DNA of 64,000 nucleotides from Desulfotruncus arcticus DSM 17038. Its GTDB lineage: Bacteria > Bacillota > Desulfotomaculia > Desulfotomaculales > Desulfallaceae. A program made the translations under genes and the position numbers. Shown here one piece after another: positions 8,985 to 16,257 of the stretch. The DNA is taken from contig NZ_FOOX01000008.1 of assembly GCF_900113335.1 (NCBI RefSeq), positions 124,001 through 188,000 of the forward strand, read 5' to 3'. Under the pieces are notes generated by a model. That model ran no database searches. It saw only the letters and a program-made list of their open reading frames with translations, and had not been told where the DNA came from. Position 1 is the stretch's first letter, and each line of letters opens with the position of its first letter.

Positions 8985-9007
8985 CTTCCACTGTTGTTTT
9001 AAGCGGT

Positions 9008-10213
9008 TTATTTAAAACCTTCTCTCCAGTCTTTAGCAGATAGCATACTTTCAATGGCTTCCTTATCCATTCCGGTTTTCTTGATAACACAGCAGAATTC
9101 ACCTTGCATCAGGTAAACCAGGCATGCATTGCAGGATACGCAGTCAGCATTCTCTTTTCCGATTCCCTTTAGCCAGCGATTTGGCAGGTCCGGCTCAGAT
9201 ATCAGAGGACGGCACAGTGAAAGATAATCGACCTTTCCTTCACTTAGCAGATTTTCCATTCGCTCAATGTTCCGGTGACCGCCCACCAGTATTAACGGCA
9301 ATCCCACATCTATATTTTTTACATAATCATAATAATAAGACTGCTTCTCCGGGGTAGAAATCCTGACTCGTGATTCAGGTATCGGCACAGGGAAAAATCC
9401 CAGCTCTTCTTCAGAGCGCACCAGGCAATCCCACATGCCCCCGCTAACTTCGATGGCATCAACTCCCGTGGTTTCCATCTCTTTAATTAATTCAGCAAAA
9501 TTGTCTTTAGAAATACCGCCTTCAACAAAATCATCACAGTTCATTTTTATTAATATAGGAAAACTGCCAACACTTATTCTTGCCTGGGAGATTATATCTT
9601 TTACTATATTTACCCTGTTCTTAGCGGAGCCCCCAAATCTATCCGTTCGCCTGTTGGTATATGGAGAAAGAAAAGAGCTCAGCAAATACCCATGACAGGC
9701 ATGGAGCTGCACACCGTCAAACCCCGCTTTCTTTACTCTTACAATTGAGTCCGCAAAGGCTTTTATCAATGAGTGAATTTGATTTACAGTAAGTTCCCTG
9801 GCTTTTTTAACCAGAATGGGGGATTCTACGACCGATGGCCCGACACAATCGGCGAGGTTGTTATGGTCTAATACCTGCCGTCCGGCATGGTTGAGCTGAG
9901 CTATAATTGCACACCGGTTATCGGTTTGGTGGACAATATCAGCGATTTTAGATATTTCCGGAATGTATTCATCACTGTAAATGCATATTTGTCTGGCCAT
10001 GGTTTTGTTTGACGGTATAACCGCCATTACTCCGGTTATAATCATTCCTACTCCACCCGCTGCAAGATCTTTATATATTTTCAGCACCTCATCAATTGTC
10101 TTTCCGTCAGTGGTCATTTTACTATCGCCGGTTGCAGACCTTACAAGCCTATTTTTCAAAACCAGATTGGCAATCCTTCCCTCGGAAAATACTTTATAGC
10201 TTTCCCTGCTCAT
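9008..10213 (-). CDS. NADH:flavin oxidoreductase, old yellow enzyme family with C-terminal Fe-S cysteines
   Basis: A 401-residue protein. Residues 1-350 form the FMN-binding TIM barrel: LKNRLVRSATGD near the start, IIAQLNHAGRQ (about 103-113), GFDGVQLHACHGYLLSSFLSPYTNRRTD (about 162-190, with substrate-binding His residues and a family Tyr/Arg stretch), and a phosphate loop near LILVGGHRN. The tail CVSCNACLVYLMQGEFCC matches the [4Fe-4S] cysteine cluster of the 2,4-dienoyl-CoA reductase/BaiC-like branch, but the FAD/NAD half found in full-length members is absent. It probably reduces activated C=C bonds with electrons from a partner protein. The start is ATG behind AAGGGGG. A MATE exporter gene lies upstream on the same strand. 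Confidence 0.9.
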   Translation of the reverse strand: MSRESYKVFSEGRIANLVLKNRLVRSATGDSKMTTDGKTIDEVLKIYKDLAAGGVGMIITGVMAVIPSNKTMARQICIYSDEYIPEISKIADIVHQTDNRCAIIAQLNHAGRQVLDHNNLADCVGPSVVESPILVKKARELTVNQIHSLIKAFADSIVRVKKAGFDGVQLHACHGYLLSSFLSPYTNRRTDRFGGSAKNRVNIVKDIISQARISVGSFPILIKMNCDDFVEGGISKDNFAELIKEMETTGVDAIEVSGGMWDCLVRSEEELGFFPVPIPESRVRISTPEKQSYYYDYVKNIDVGLPLILVGGHRNIERMENLLSEGKVDYLSLCRPLISEPDLPNRWLKGIGKENADCVSCNACLVYLMQGEFCCVIKKTGMDKEAIESMLSAKDWREGFK

Positions 10214-10318
10214 TTACCTACCCCCTTATCATATTAAATATTAGCTTTGAAGTATTGGCCTCATTTGAGTCCAATTTGTCCTCCCCCACATCTAAATCAT
10301 AGCTGAAGCTAAGGGTAT

Positions 10319-10340
10319 AATCTTGAGGTTTTTTACAGTA
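10319..10340 (-). promoter_or_regulatory. Shared upstream motif, copy 2
   Basis: The plus strand reads AATCTTGAGG, six T, ACAGTA. It lies about 110 bases upstream of the oxidoreductase ATG and matches the copies at 8882 and 11795. Confidence 0.4.
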
Positions 10341-10356
10341 TTTATAAGGAAAAGAA

Positions 10357-11742
10357 TTACCTGGTGTGCGCCTTAATATCAATAGTTTGTTTTTTATCAA
10401 GGCTCCTTAGTTCCACAAATAACCAAATTCCTGTTATAACCGAGGCTAAAAAATCCGATAATGGGATAGCTACCAATACTCCAAACAATTGAAAATACTT
10501 CGGCAGGATAAGCAGGGCCGGAACCAAAAAGAACACCTGTCTTGACAAAGTCAGAAACATGGCTTGTTTTGGTTTCCCCACAGCTTGAAAATAACCTGGA
10601 ACTATTATCTGTAAACCTAAAAGAGGTAGGGCGATCATTGAGAATCTCATGACATAGCTCCCAAAAGCGATGAATTCTTCGTCATGGCTATTAAATAGAG
10701 ACATTATCTGTTGGGGAAACAGCATTATAATAAAAAATCCGGATATTGTCAGGATAGTTGCCACAGCAATGCCAGACTTAATAGTTTTCTTTATTCTTTC
10801 GGGCTTTTGGGCTCCATAGTTAAACCCTATGATTGGCTGAATACCCTGGCTGATTCCTAATACCGGCAGTATCATGAGAAAAAAGATACTAAAGGATGCC
10901 CCCATAGCTGATACAGCCACGTCACCCCCGTAATAAGCAAGTTTTTTGTTCATAATGATACTGGAAAAGCAGCCAGCTATCTGCATTATGAAAGAAGCAG
11001 CGCCAATTGACAGGATTGATGCTGCTTCCTTAATTAGGAGCCTTATATTTTTTACCCGGATTTTAAGGTAGCTCTTTCCGCCGAGAAAGTGACCCATGAC
11101 CCAGGCAGCCGATACCGCCTGAGAAATTATGGTTGCCAGCGCCGCTCCCTTTATTCCCCACTTAAAGGAAAAAATAAATATAGGCGCCAGTATTGTATTA
11201 ATAACCGCTCCGATAAGCATGGTCAACATTGCCTTCCGGGGTCTTCCCTCTGCACGGATAAAATAGTTCATACCCAATGCGGTCATCTGAAATATGGTTC
11301 CTAACATAATAACTCTCATATAATCCCCGGCATAGGGCAATACATAGCTGCTTGCTCCAAAGACTCTTAAAATTGGATCTACAAATGACCGGCCTAATAT
11401 TGTTATTATAATGGCGAGTATTATCAACAGAGCCAGTGAATTCCCTATTATACTCTCAGCTTCTTCCACTTTCTTTTCACCAAGTTTGATTGAAACCAGC
11501 AAAGCTCCCCCTGTACCGATCATGGCTGCACACGCCCCCATTATCAGCATAATTGGGAATACCAGTGTAATACCTGCGATACCAAGGGAACCGGCCCCAT
11601 TGCCAATGAAAATCCTATCTATAATATTATAAAGGGCGTTAATAAGCAGAGCGACAACCACCGGCAGGGAGAATGTCAATAACAGCTTTGGGATGCTCTC
11701 TTCGCCTAACTGCCTTATATTATCCTCATGGATACCTTTCAC
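10357..11742 (-). CDS. MATE family multidrug/Na+ antiporter
   Basis: A 461-residue protein with 12 hydrophobic segments in two homologous halves. The N-terminal half has the MATE signatures LLINALYNIIDRIFIGNGAG (about 31-50) and GIAGITLVFPIM; the second half repeats the pattern at AMGASFSIFFLMILPVLGISQGIQPIIGFNYGAQ. Substrates are typically cationic drugs or metabolites exported against Na+ or H+. The start is GTG behind GGAAGGGGGG. A copy of the shared motif lies 53-74 bases upstream. It lies upstream of the oxidoreductase gene in the same direction with a 143-base gap containing another motif copy, so the two may be co-regulated rather than strictly co-transcribed. Confidence 0.92.
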   Translation of the reverse strand: MKGIHEDNIRQLGEESIPKLLLTFSLPVVVALLINALYNIIDRIFIGNGAGSLGIAGITLVFPIMLIMGACAAMIGTGGALLVSIKLGEKKVEEAESIIGNSLALLIILAIIITILGRSFVDPILRVFGASSYVLPYAGDYMRVIMLGTIFQMTALGMNYFIRAEGRPRKAMLTMLIGAVINTILAPIFIFSFKWGIKGAALATIISQAVSAAWVMGHFLGGKSYLKIRVKNIRLLIKEAASILSIGAASFIMQIAGCFSSIIMNKKLAYYGGDVAVSAMGASFSIFFLMILPVLGISQGIQPIIGFNYGAQKPERIKKTIKSGIAVATILTISGFFIIMLFPQQIMSLFNSHDEEFIAFGSYVMRFSMIALPLLGLQIIVPGYFQAVGKPKQAMFLTLSRQVFFLVPALLILPKYFQLFGVLVAIPLSDFLASVITGIWLFVELRSLDKKQTIDIKAHTR

Positions 11743-11794
11743 AAAAAACCCCCCTTCCGCAATATCTAAAATGATACCCGAGAAGGGGGGGAAA

Positions 11795-11816
11795 AATCTT
11801 GAGTTTTTTTACAGTA
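11795..11816 (-). promoter_or_regulatory. Shared upstream motif, copy 3
   Basis: The plus strand reads AATCTTGAG, seven T, ACAGTA, 53-74 bases upstream of the MATE exporter start. Confidence 0.4.
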
Positions 11817-11985
11817 AACCTAAAATAACAGACAGAGGGACAGGGAGTTGTCTGTATCTGTTTTGAAATGGGATGTATGTATTTGCTGTTCCGCTTATCG
11901 CTTTTTTGATGTCGCTTAAGGTGTTAACGGTTATCATGTTATCACTTTCTTTTAGAGCAAGCTTAAAACTTACATCTAGTTTTCT

Positions 11986-12339
11986 TTACTCTGTCCAATG
12001 TCTTTCTTTCACGTTCAACGCAGGGCGTGAAGTATGAACAACATAGTATTCCTTTTCAGGATGGGCTTTGTGGAGTTGCACATATTGGCGTAATGCTCCG
12101 TTATTATCCTCACCAAATACTTCAACAAGCTGAATGCTTTCTATGATACGATTGTCACCTTCTGTATAAGCTTCAACTGCTTCAATAATTAGGCAGTTAA
12201 TCCCTGAAACAACGGCATCTTTCAATCTTATTACTACAGTACCTGATGACTTTGAGTCGCCAGCTGCAAGATGTGGCTTTAACATTTCAAGACCAACCTT
12301 CATCGTTTGTGCAGCTCTCAGCATCTCCGGCACAAACAA
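11986..12339 (-). pseudogene. Truncated corrinoid (B12-binding methyltransferase) protein fused to unrelated sequence
   Basis: The first 35 codons (MFVPEMLRAAQTMKVGLEML ... SGTVVI) match an internal segment of methyltransferase corrinoid proteins (MtbC/MtgC type), at the end of the N-terminal helical domain just before the B12-binding DxHxxG motif. The frame then runs into about 80 residues that do not resemble a B12 domain and have no DxHxxG; I do not recognise them. The N-terminal part of the helical domain is missing too, since an in-frame stop lies directly upstream of the TTG start and there is no ribosome binding site. It is most simply a deletion or recombination remnant. The alternative, a small functional protein, cannot be excluded. 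Confidence 0.55.
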
Positions 12340-12351
12340 GGTTTAATACCC

Positions 12352-12384
12352 AAAAAAAAATAGGGCTTTTTATAGCCCCATTTT
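12352..12384 (-). terminator. Rho-independent terminator of the DsrE-like gene
   Basis: On the minus strand GGGGCTATAAAAAGCCC is followed by A and nine T, directly after the stop codon. Confidence 0.85.
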
Positions 12385-12864
12385 TTATATGAACAGGTTA
12401 ACATTGGCCTCATCCGCTTCGCCCAGGTAAGTTGCCACCCCGGCATACTCCAGACCGTCCATCAATTCTTCTTCTCTGATCCCCATCACATCCATGGACA
12501 TGGTGCAGGCGATCATTTTAATACCTTGGTCCTTAGCCGTTTGGATCAGTTCCGGCAGTGAAGTTACATTTTGCTGTTTCATTACCATTTTCATCATTGT
12601 GGCGCCCATACCGCCGAAGTTCATCTTGGAAATTCCCAGCTTGTCGGCGCCCCTGGGCATCATTTTGCCGAACATCCACTGCAGGAAGCTTTTCTTGGTT
12701 GTTGCTACATTCTCGGGCTTCCTTAATGCATTTAAGCCCCAAAAGGTAAAGAACAGAGTTACATCGTCGCCCATGGCGGCGGCCCCGTTGGCGATAATAA
12801 ATGCCGCCATAACTTTATCCAGATCGCCGCTGAAAACGATGATCGTTTTTTTGGTGGTGTCCAT
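12385..12864 (-). CDS. DsrE/DsrF/DrsH-like family protein (DsrE2-type)
   Basis: A 159-residue protein starting MDTTKKTIIVFSGDLDKVMAAFIIANGAAAMG, the nucleotide-like fold and lead-in of the DsrE2 family. A hydrophobic stretch VTLFFTFWGLNAL follows. The C-terminal IACTMSMDVMGI holds the single conserved cysteine (about 120) used in relatives to carry or transfer sulfane sulfur. It lacks the extra domains of CoA-disulfide reductase fusions. I chose the second ATG because GGGGAGG is 7 bases upstream of it and too close to the first. It lies about 105 bases downstream of the Hdr operon and probably works with TusA in sulfur relay; it may be a separate or read-through transcript. Confidence 0.85.
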   Translation of the reverse strand: MDTTKKTIIVFSGDLDKVMAAFIIANGAAAMGDDVTLFFTFWGLNALRKPENVATTKKSFLQWMFGKMMPRGADKLGISKMNFGGMGATMMKMVMKQQNVTSLPELIQTAKDQGIKMIACTMSMDVMGIREEELMDGLEYAGVATYLGEADEANVNLFI

Positions 12865-12968
12865 CACCATTCCTCCCCAGGATTTGTAATATATTCAAAA
12901 AACTAAACCAGGCTATTTAGAAAAGTTGAAGTCAGTTTTATTACAAAATACTCCAGGTGCCTGACACC

Positions 12969-13961
12969 TCAGCAACCTTGCCTTGTCGCGCGTGCTTTGC
13001 CTGCGCCGCAGTAGGCCTGCACCAGGTAAGTTGAGATATCGCCCAAGTGCAACCGGTCACCGGCGGCTTTTTGCAGGTTCACGAAACAAATCGGGCACAT
13101 GGTTACAGCATTGCTTGAAACCTTAATTAACTGGTCAAACCGTTTTTGGGCACCCGCCTTGGCTTTTTTGGGATAAAGGGATTCCGCCGGCCCGCCGCAG
13201 CAAAGGGTGAATTTTCCTGAATTCTCAGGCTCTTTAACGTCCATGCCGGCATTGGTCAGCAGAGTTCTTTGTTCATTTAAAACGTTTTCATAGCGGGCAT
13301 AAACACAGGAATCATGAATTACAGCTTCCAGGTTCAGGCTGTTTTGGGGCTGGATTTTACGCTCAACTAAAACTTCCAGGTAACTTTTAACCTTCAGGTC
13401 GTATCCTTTGATCATCGTCGGGTATACCGATCTGAGCATATTGGTGGTATGGGGGTCCACGGTAATGACATTTTTAACGCCATGTTTTTTGAAAGTGTTG
13501 TATACCTTATGGGCATGTTCATTAAGCAGGTCATCTACGCCAAGGTCATAGATCAGCGCGCCCGAGTACAGCTCTTCCTCATAAAGATAGCCAAACTGCA
13601 CTCCCGCCTGCTGCAGCAGCGTGGCGATGTTGACCAGGATCTGGTTGTAGGCTTCCTTCATACTCTTGGACGGCATCGCCATAAAGGCGGAGATATTGAC
13701 AACCTTGTTGACCTGCCTGCCCAGCTTAATGAAGTTTACTAAAAAAGAGTCTTCAAGGCCGGCCTGGGCCTTGCTCATCGCCGCTATATAGGGGATCAGC
13801 TGGTACATCATTCCGGTGTAAAGCACTGTTTTTGTTCCCCTGGGCAAGCTCAGTCCCGAGGCCCATTTCGTGGCATTCCCGGCTGAAATGGGCAATACTG
13901 ATTTCCTTTTCCTCAGGTTATCCGCTAAAATTCCTATGGTATCGCCAGTTGGCAACGGCAT
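12969..13961 (-). CDS. hdrB: HdrB-like CCG-domain Fe-S protein with only one CCG cysteine set
   Basis: A 330-residue member of the HdrB/HdrD/GlpC-type CCG-domain family. The C-terminal half carries HDSCVYARY, TLCCGGPAESLYP and TMCPICFVNL, the cysteine pattern that binds the unusual noncubane [4Fe-4S] clusters of heterodisulfide reductase. In the N-terminal half the corresponding places read YSGALIYDLG and VDPHTTNMLR, and no cysteine is present at all, so the first cluster site appears lost. The start ATG (13961) follows AAGGAGA and lies 13 bases after the hdrC stop; an upstream in-frame ATG overlaps hdrC and has no ribosome binding site. It is the last gene of the tusA-hdr operon and presumably the thiol/disulfide active subunit. 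Confidence 0.85.
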   Translation of the reverse strand: MPLPTGDTIGILADNLRKRKSVLPISAGNATKWASGLSLPRGTKTVLYTGMMYQLIPYIAAMSKAQAGLEDSFLVNFIKLGRQVNKVVNISAFMAMPSKSMKEAYNQILVNIATLLQQAGVQFGYLYEEELYSGALIYDLGVDDLLNEHAHKVYNTFKKHGVKNVITVDPHTTNMLRSVYPTMIKGYDLKVKSYLEVLVERKIQPQNSLNLEAVIHDSCVYARYENVLNEQRTLLTNAGMDVKEPENSGKFTLCCGGPAESLYPKKAKAGAQKRFDQLIKVSSNAVTMCPICFVNLQKAAGDRLHLGDISTYLVQAYCGAGKARATRQGC

Positions 13962-13974
13962 GGCTTTACTCTCC

Positions 13975-14274
13975 TTAAAGTTTAAAAACTTTTTTATTAA
14001 TGTAGTATCTAAGGTACCTGACATTTTCCGCTATGCGTACCTGGGCCGGGCAATTGGCCTCGCACATTTTGCACAGCAGGCAGGAATAAATCGTTTCGGT
14101 GTTATCCAAAACCCTGTCTTCAATACCCAGCAGCACGTACCTGAACAGCTTCCTGGGGAGAAGCTCGATACCCATCGGGCAAACCGCGCTGCATACCCCG
14201 CAGTTCATACATGCTGAGGCATTGAATTCACCCTTGCTGACCGCATCAACAAATTCGGGATTAACCAGCGCCAT
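13975..14274 (-). CDS. hdrC: HdrC-like di-[4Fe-4S] ferredoxin subunit
   Basis: A 99-residue protein with two complete CxxCxxCxxxCP motifs, CMNCGVCSAVCP (about 22-33) and CLLCKMCEANCP (about 66-77), spaced as in HdrC. In heterodisulfide reductases HdrC wires electrons between HdrA and HdrB. Its ATG overlaps the stop of the upstream winged-helix gene (TAATG), pointing to translational coupling, and hdrB follows 13 bases later. It is shorter than methanogen HdrC (about 160-190), lacking most of the C-terminal extension. Confidence 0.9.
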   Translation of the reverse strand: MALVNPEFVDAVSKGEFNASACMNCGVCSAVCPMGIELLPRKLFRYVLLGIEDRVLDNTETIYSCLLCKMCEANCPAQVRIAENVRYLRYYINKKVFKL

Positions 14275-14516
14275 TATTTCCCCTCCTCCGGAACCGCCCG
14301 GTATTTAAAATAACCGTCGTCTTCTTCCGTTTCTGCAACCTGACCGTATTTGCGCATGCCCATCACCCAGTACATAACCTCATGGGAAGGACGACCTATG
14401 GCCTGCGCGATTTCCGGCACGGTCATAGGCTCATCTTGCAGCGCGGCCAATATTTTCACCCGCATCAGCATTTCATCTCTGATGATTTCCCTTACATCTC
14501 TAATTACACCCTTCAT
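14274..14516 (-). CDS. Small winged helix-turn-helix protein in the hdr operon
   Basis: An 80-residue protein. EMLMRVKILAALQDEPMTVPEIAQAIGRPSHEVMYWVMGMRKYGQVAE is a typical winged-helix DNA-binding layout (helix, EIAQAIG turn, recognition helix HEVMYWVMGM, then wing). No effector domain follows, only an acidic tail. The ATG lies one base after the hdrA stop with AAAGGAGA at the right distance; the longer TTG-started version overlaps hdrA and is less likely. Its position between hdrA and hdrC suggests a local role, perhaps autoregulation or a protein-protein adaptor. DNA binding is inferred from fold only. Confidence 0.75.
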   Translation of the reverse strand: MKGVIRDVREIIRDEMLMRVKILAALQDEPMTVPEIAQAIGRPSHEVMYWVMGMRKYGQVAETEEDDGYFKYRAVPEEGK

Positions 14517-14517
14517 C

Positions 14518-16257
14518 TCAGACAATCTCCTTTAACATGGCGTCGATCATCGACTCCATCTGATCGTCGGTAAAACCTTTAAGGTTAATGGCGTTGGCCG
14601 GACACATCGGTGCACAGCCGCCGCAGCCCTTGCAAACCGCCTCATTTACAATAGCAGCTTCTTTACCCTGGTGCCGCCCCTTTTCAATAGCCGAATACGG
14701 GCAGGCGCCAATGCATACGTCACAGATCCGGCATTTGTCCGGATCTATCGCAGCAATTAGCGGCTCGAGCTCCACATAGCCTTTCTTCAAAATAGAAGCG
14801 CTCTGGGTAACCGCCGACAGCGCGGAGGCCACGCTTTCAGCCGAATTTTTGGGCCCCTGGCAGGTGCCGCAGATAAACACTCCATCCACCACGGTTTCCA
14901 CCGGGCGCAGTTTGGGGTGAATTTCATTAAAGAATTTATCCCTGCCTACAGGCAGTTTTAACACGTCCACCAGGGCATTGTTGCTCCGGGGCACCATACC
15001 CGTTACCAGCACCACTATATCTGCCGGTATCACAATTTCCTCCCCAAAGGTTAACAGGTCTTTAACAGTAACTTTCAACCTGCCGCCGGCATCCTTCTCA
15101 ACCTTGGGAGGCTCAGCGTAACTGTACCTGATGAAAACCGATCCTGTATCCCTGGCCTCGGTATACAGGGCTTCGAATTTGCCATAGGTTCTCATATCCC
15201 GGAACAGGTGGAACTGGTGCATGCCCTGGTCGATTTCAGCTGACTCGATGGCTGCGTGCACCGCTGCGTTACAGCAGTAGCGGGAGCAATATTTGTTGGG
15301 ATCATCCCCGGTTTGCTGTCTGCTGCCCACGCAATAAACGTAGACCACGTTTTTAATTTCCCGGCCGCCTTTCACCAGCTTGCCTCCTGAATTGTCCAGC
15401 ATTGTCTTGTATTCGGCCAGGGTCACCACGCCGTCAATTCCGTAGCCGAACTCACCGGCGGCGGGCTGATAATCCTCAAAGCCGGTGGCCACAATAATTG
15501 AACCAACCCGGGCTTCTATCGTCTCAACAGTCTCAACTTTTTTGCCGTTAATCTGAATTTTGGCTGTGAAGTTTCCAATACTGCCGGCTTTCCCAACCAG
15601 TTCCGCACCGGTAAAGAGAGTTATATTTTTTCTTTTTTTGACCTCATCAACGAGCTGGCCAATTATTTTTTGCCCGTTCTTGCCATGGGGATACATTTTC
15701 CCCAAACCCGCCACCCTGCCGCCCGGGACAGCTGACTTCTCAATCAGGATGACGGAAATGCCCAGGTCCGACAGGCCTACTGCCGCCCGCAAACCGGCAA
15801 TTCCAGCACCAACGATTAGCACCTTGGGCACGGTATCGAGTTTCATCGGCTGCAGCGGCTCGGTTAAAACTGTCCGGGCAATCCCGCCCCTGATCAGCCT
15901 GATGGCCTTTTCCGTGGCCCCTTGCTTGTCGTCGGTGTGAGTCCAGGAGCACTGCTCCCTGATATTCACCTGGATGTACTGGTAAGGGTTTAAACCCGCC
16001 CGCTTGGCAACTTCGCGAAAAGTAAACAGATGCAGCTTGGGAGAGCAGGAAGCCACTACCAGCCCGTCAAGTTTTTGCTCCTGAATATCCTGAACCATCT
16101 CCTGCTGGGTGGCGTCCGAACAGGTGAACATGGCGGTTTTGGCGACCACCACACCCGGTTCGCTCTGCACAGCCTCCCTGACCCTTTCCACGTCAACGTA
16201 ATCCGAAATATTTCCGCCGCAGTGACAAATGTATACACCTATTTTCCTGTCACTCAT
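14518..16257 (-). CDS. hdrA: HdrA-like FAD/Fe-S electron transfer subunit
   Basis: A 579-residue protein close to a canonical HdrA. The N-terminus GVYICHCGGNISDYVDVERVREAV and the TAMFTCSD/CSPKLHLFTF segments are HdrA hallmarks. LIVGAGIAGLRAAVGLSDLG (about 146-165) is the FAD Rossmann motif. YCVGSRQQ...KYCSRYCCNAAVHAA (about 305-335) holds the inserted Fe-S cysteines. The C-terminus has two ferredoxin motifs, CRICDVCIGACPYSAIE and CKGCGGCAPMCPANAI. In characterised complexes HdrA's FAD is the bifurcation site. It overlaps the upstream HdrA-GltD gene by 4 bases (ATGA) and the downstream winged-helix gene follows immediately. Two different HdrA proteins in one operon imply a heterodimeric or two-flavin complex. 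Confidence 0.93.
   Translation of the reverse strand: MSDRKIGVYICHCGGNISDYVDVERVREAVQSEPGVVVAKTAMFTCSDATQQEMVQDIQEQKLDGLVVASCSPKLHLFTFREVAKRAGLNPYQYIQVNIREQCSWTHTDDKQGATEKAIRLIRGGIARTVLTEPLQPMKLDTVPKVLIVGAGIAGLRAAVGLSDLGISVILIEKSAVPGGRVAGLGKMYPHGKNGQKIIGQLVDEVKKRKNITLFTGAELVGKAGSIGNFTAKIQINGKKVETVETIEARVGSIIVATGFEDYQPAAGEFGYGIDGVVTLAEYKTMLDNSGGKLVKGGREIKNVVYVYCVGSRQQTGDDPNKYCSRYCCNAAVHAAIESAEIDQGMHQFHLFRDMRTYGKFEALYTEARDTGSVFIRYSYAEPPKVEKDAGGRLKVTVKDLLTFGEEIVIPADIVVLVTGMVPRSNNALVDVLKLPVGRDKFFNEIHPKLRPVETVVDGVFICGTCQGPKNSAESVASALSAVTQSASILKKGYVELEPLIAAIDPDKCRICDVCIGACPYSAIEKGRHQGKEAAIVNEAVCKGCGGCAPMCPANAINLKGFTDDQMESMIDAMLKEIV

Noticed and set aside
10218..10400. A 60-codon minus-strand frame overlapping the end of the MATE gene
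   Set aside because: It overlaps the end of a clear gene and lacks a ribosome binding site; it probably reads intergenic DNA.
11809..11937. A 42-codon minus-strand frame (MITVNTLSDIKKAISG...) between the corrinoid remnant and the MATE gene
   Set aside because: The ribosome binding site is weak, the frame ends in the regulatory motif, and I recognise no family; it may be another remnant.
12953..12970. Inverted repeat AGGTGCCTGACACCT between hdrB and the DsrE-like gene
   Set aside because: The arms are only five bases and no T run follows, so I do not call it a terminator.
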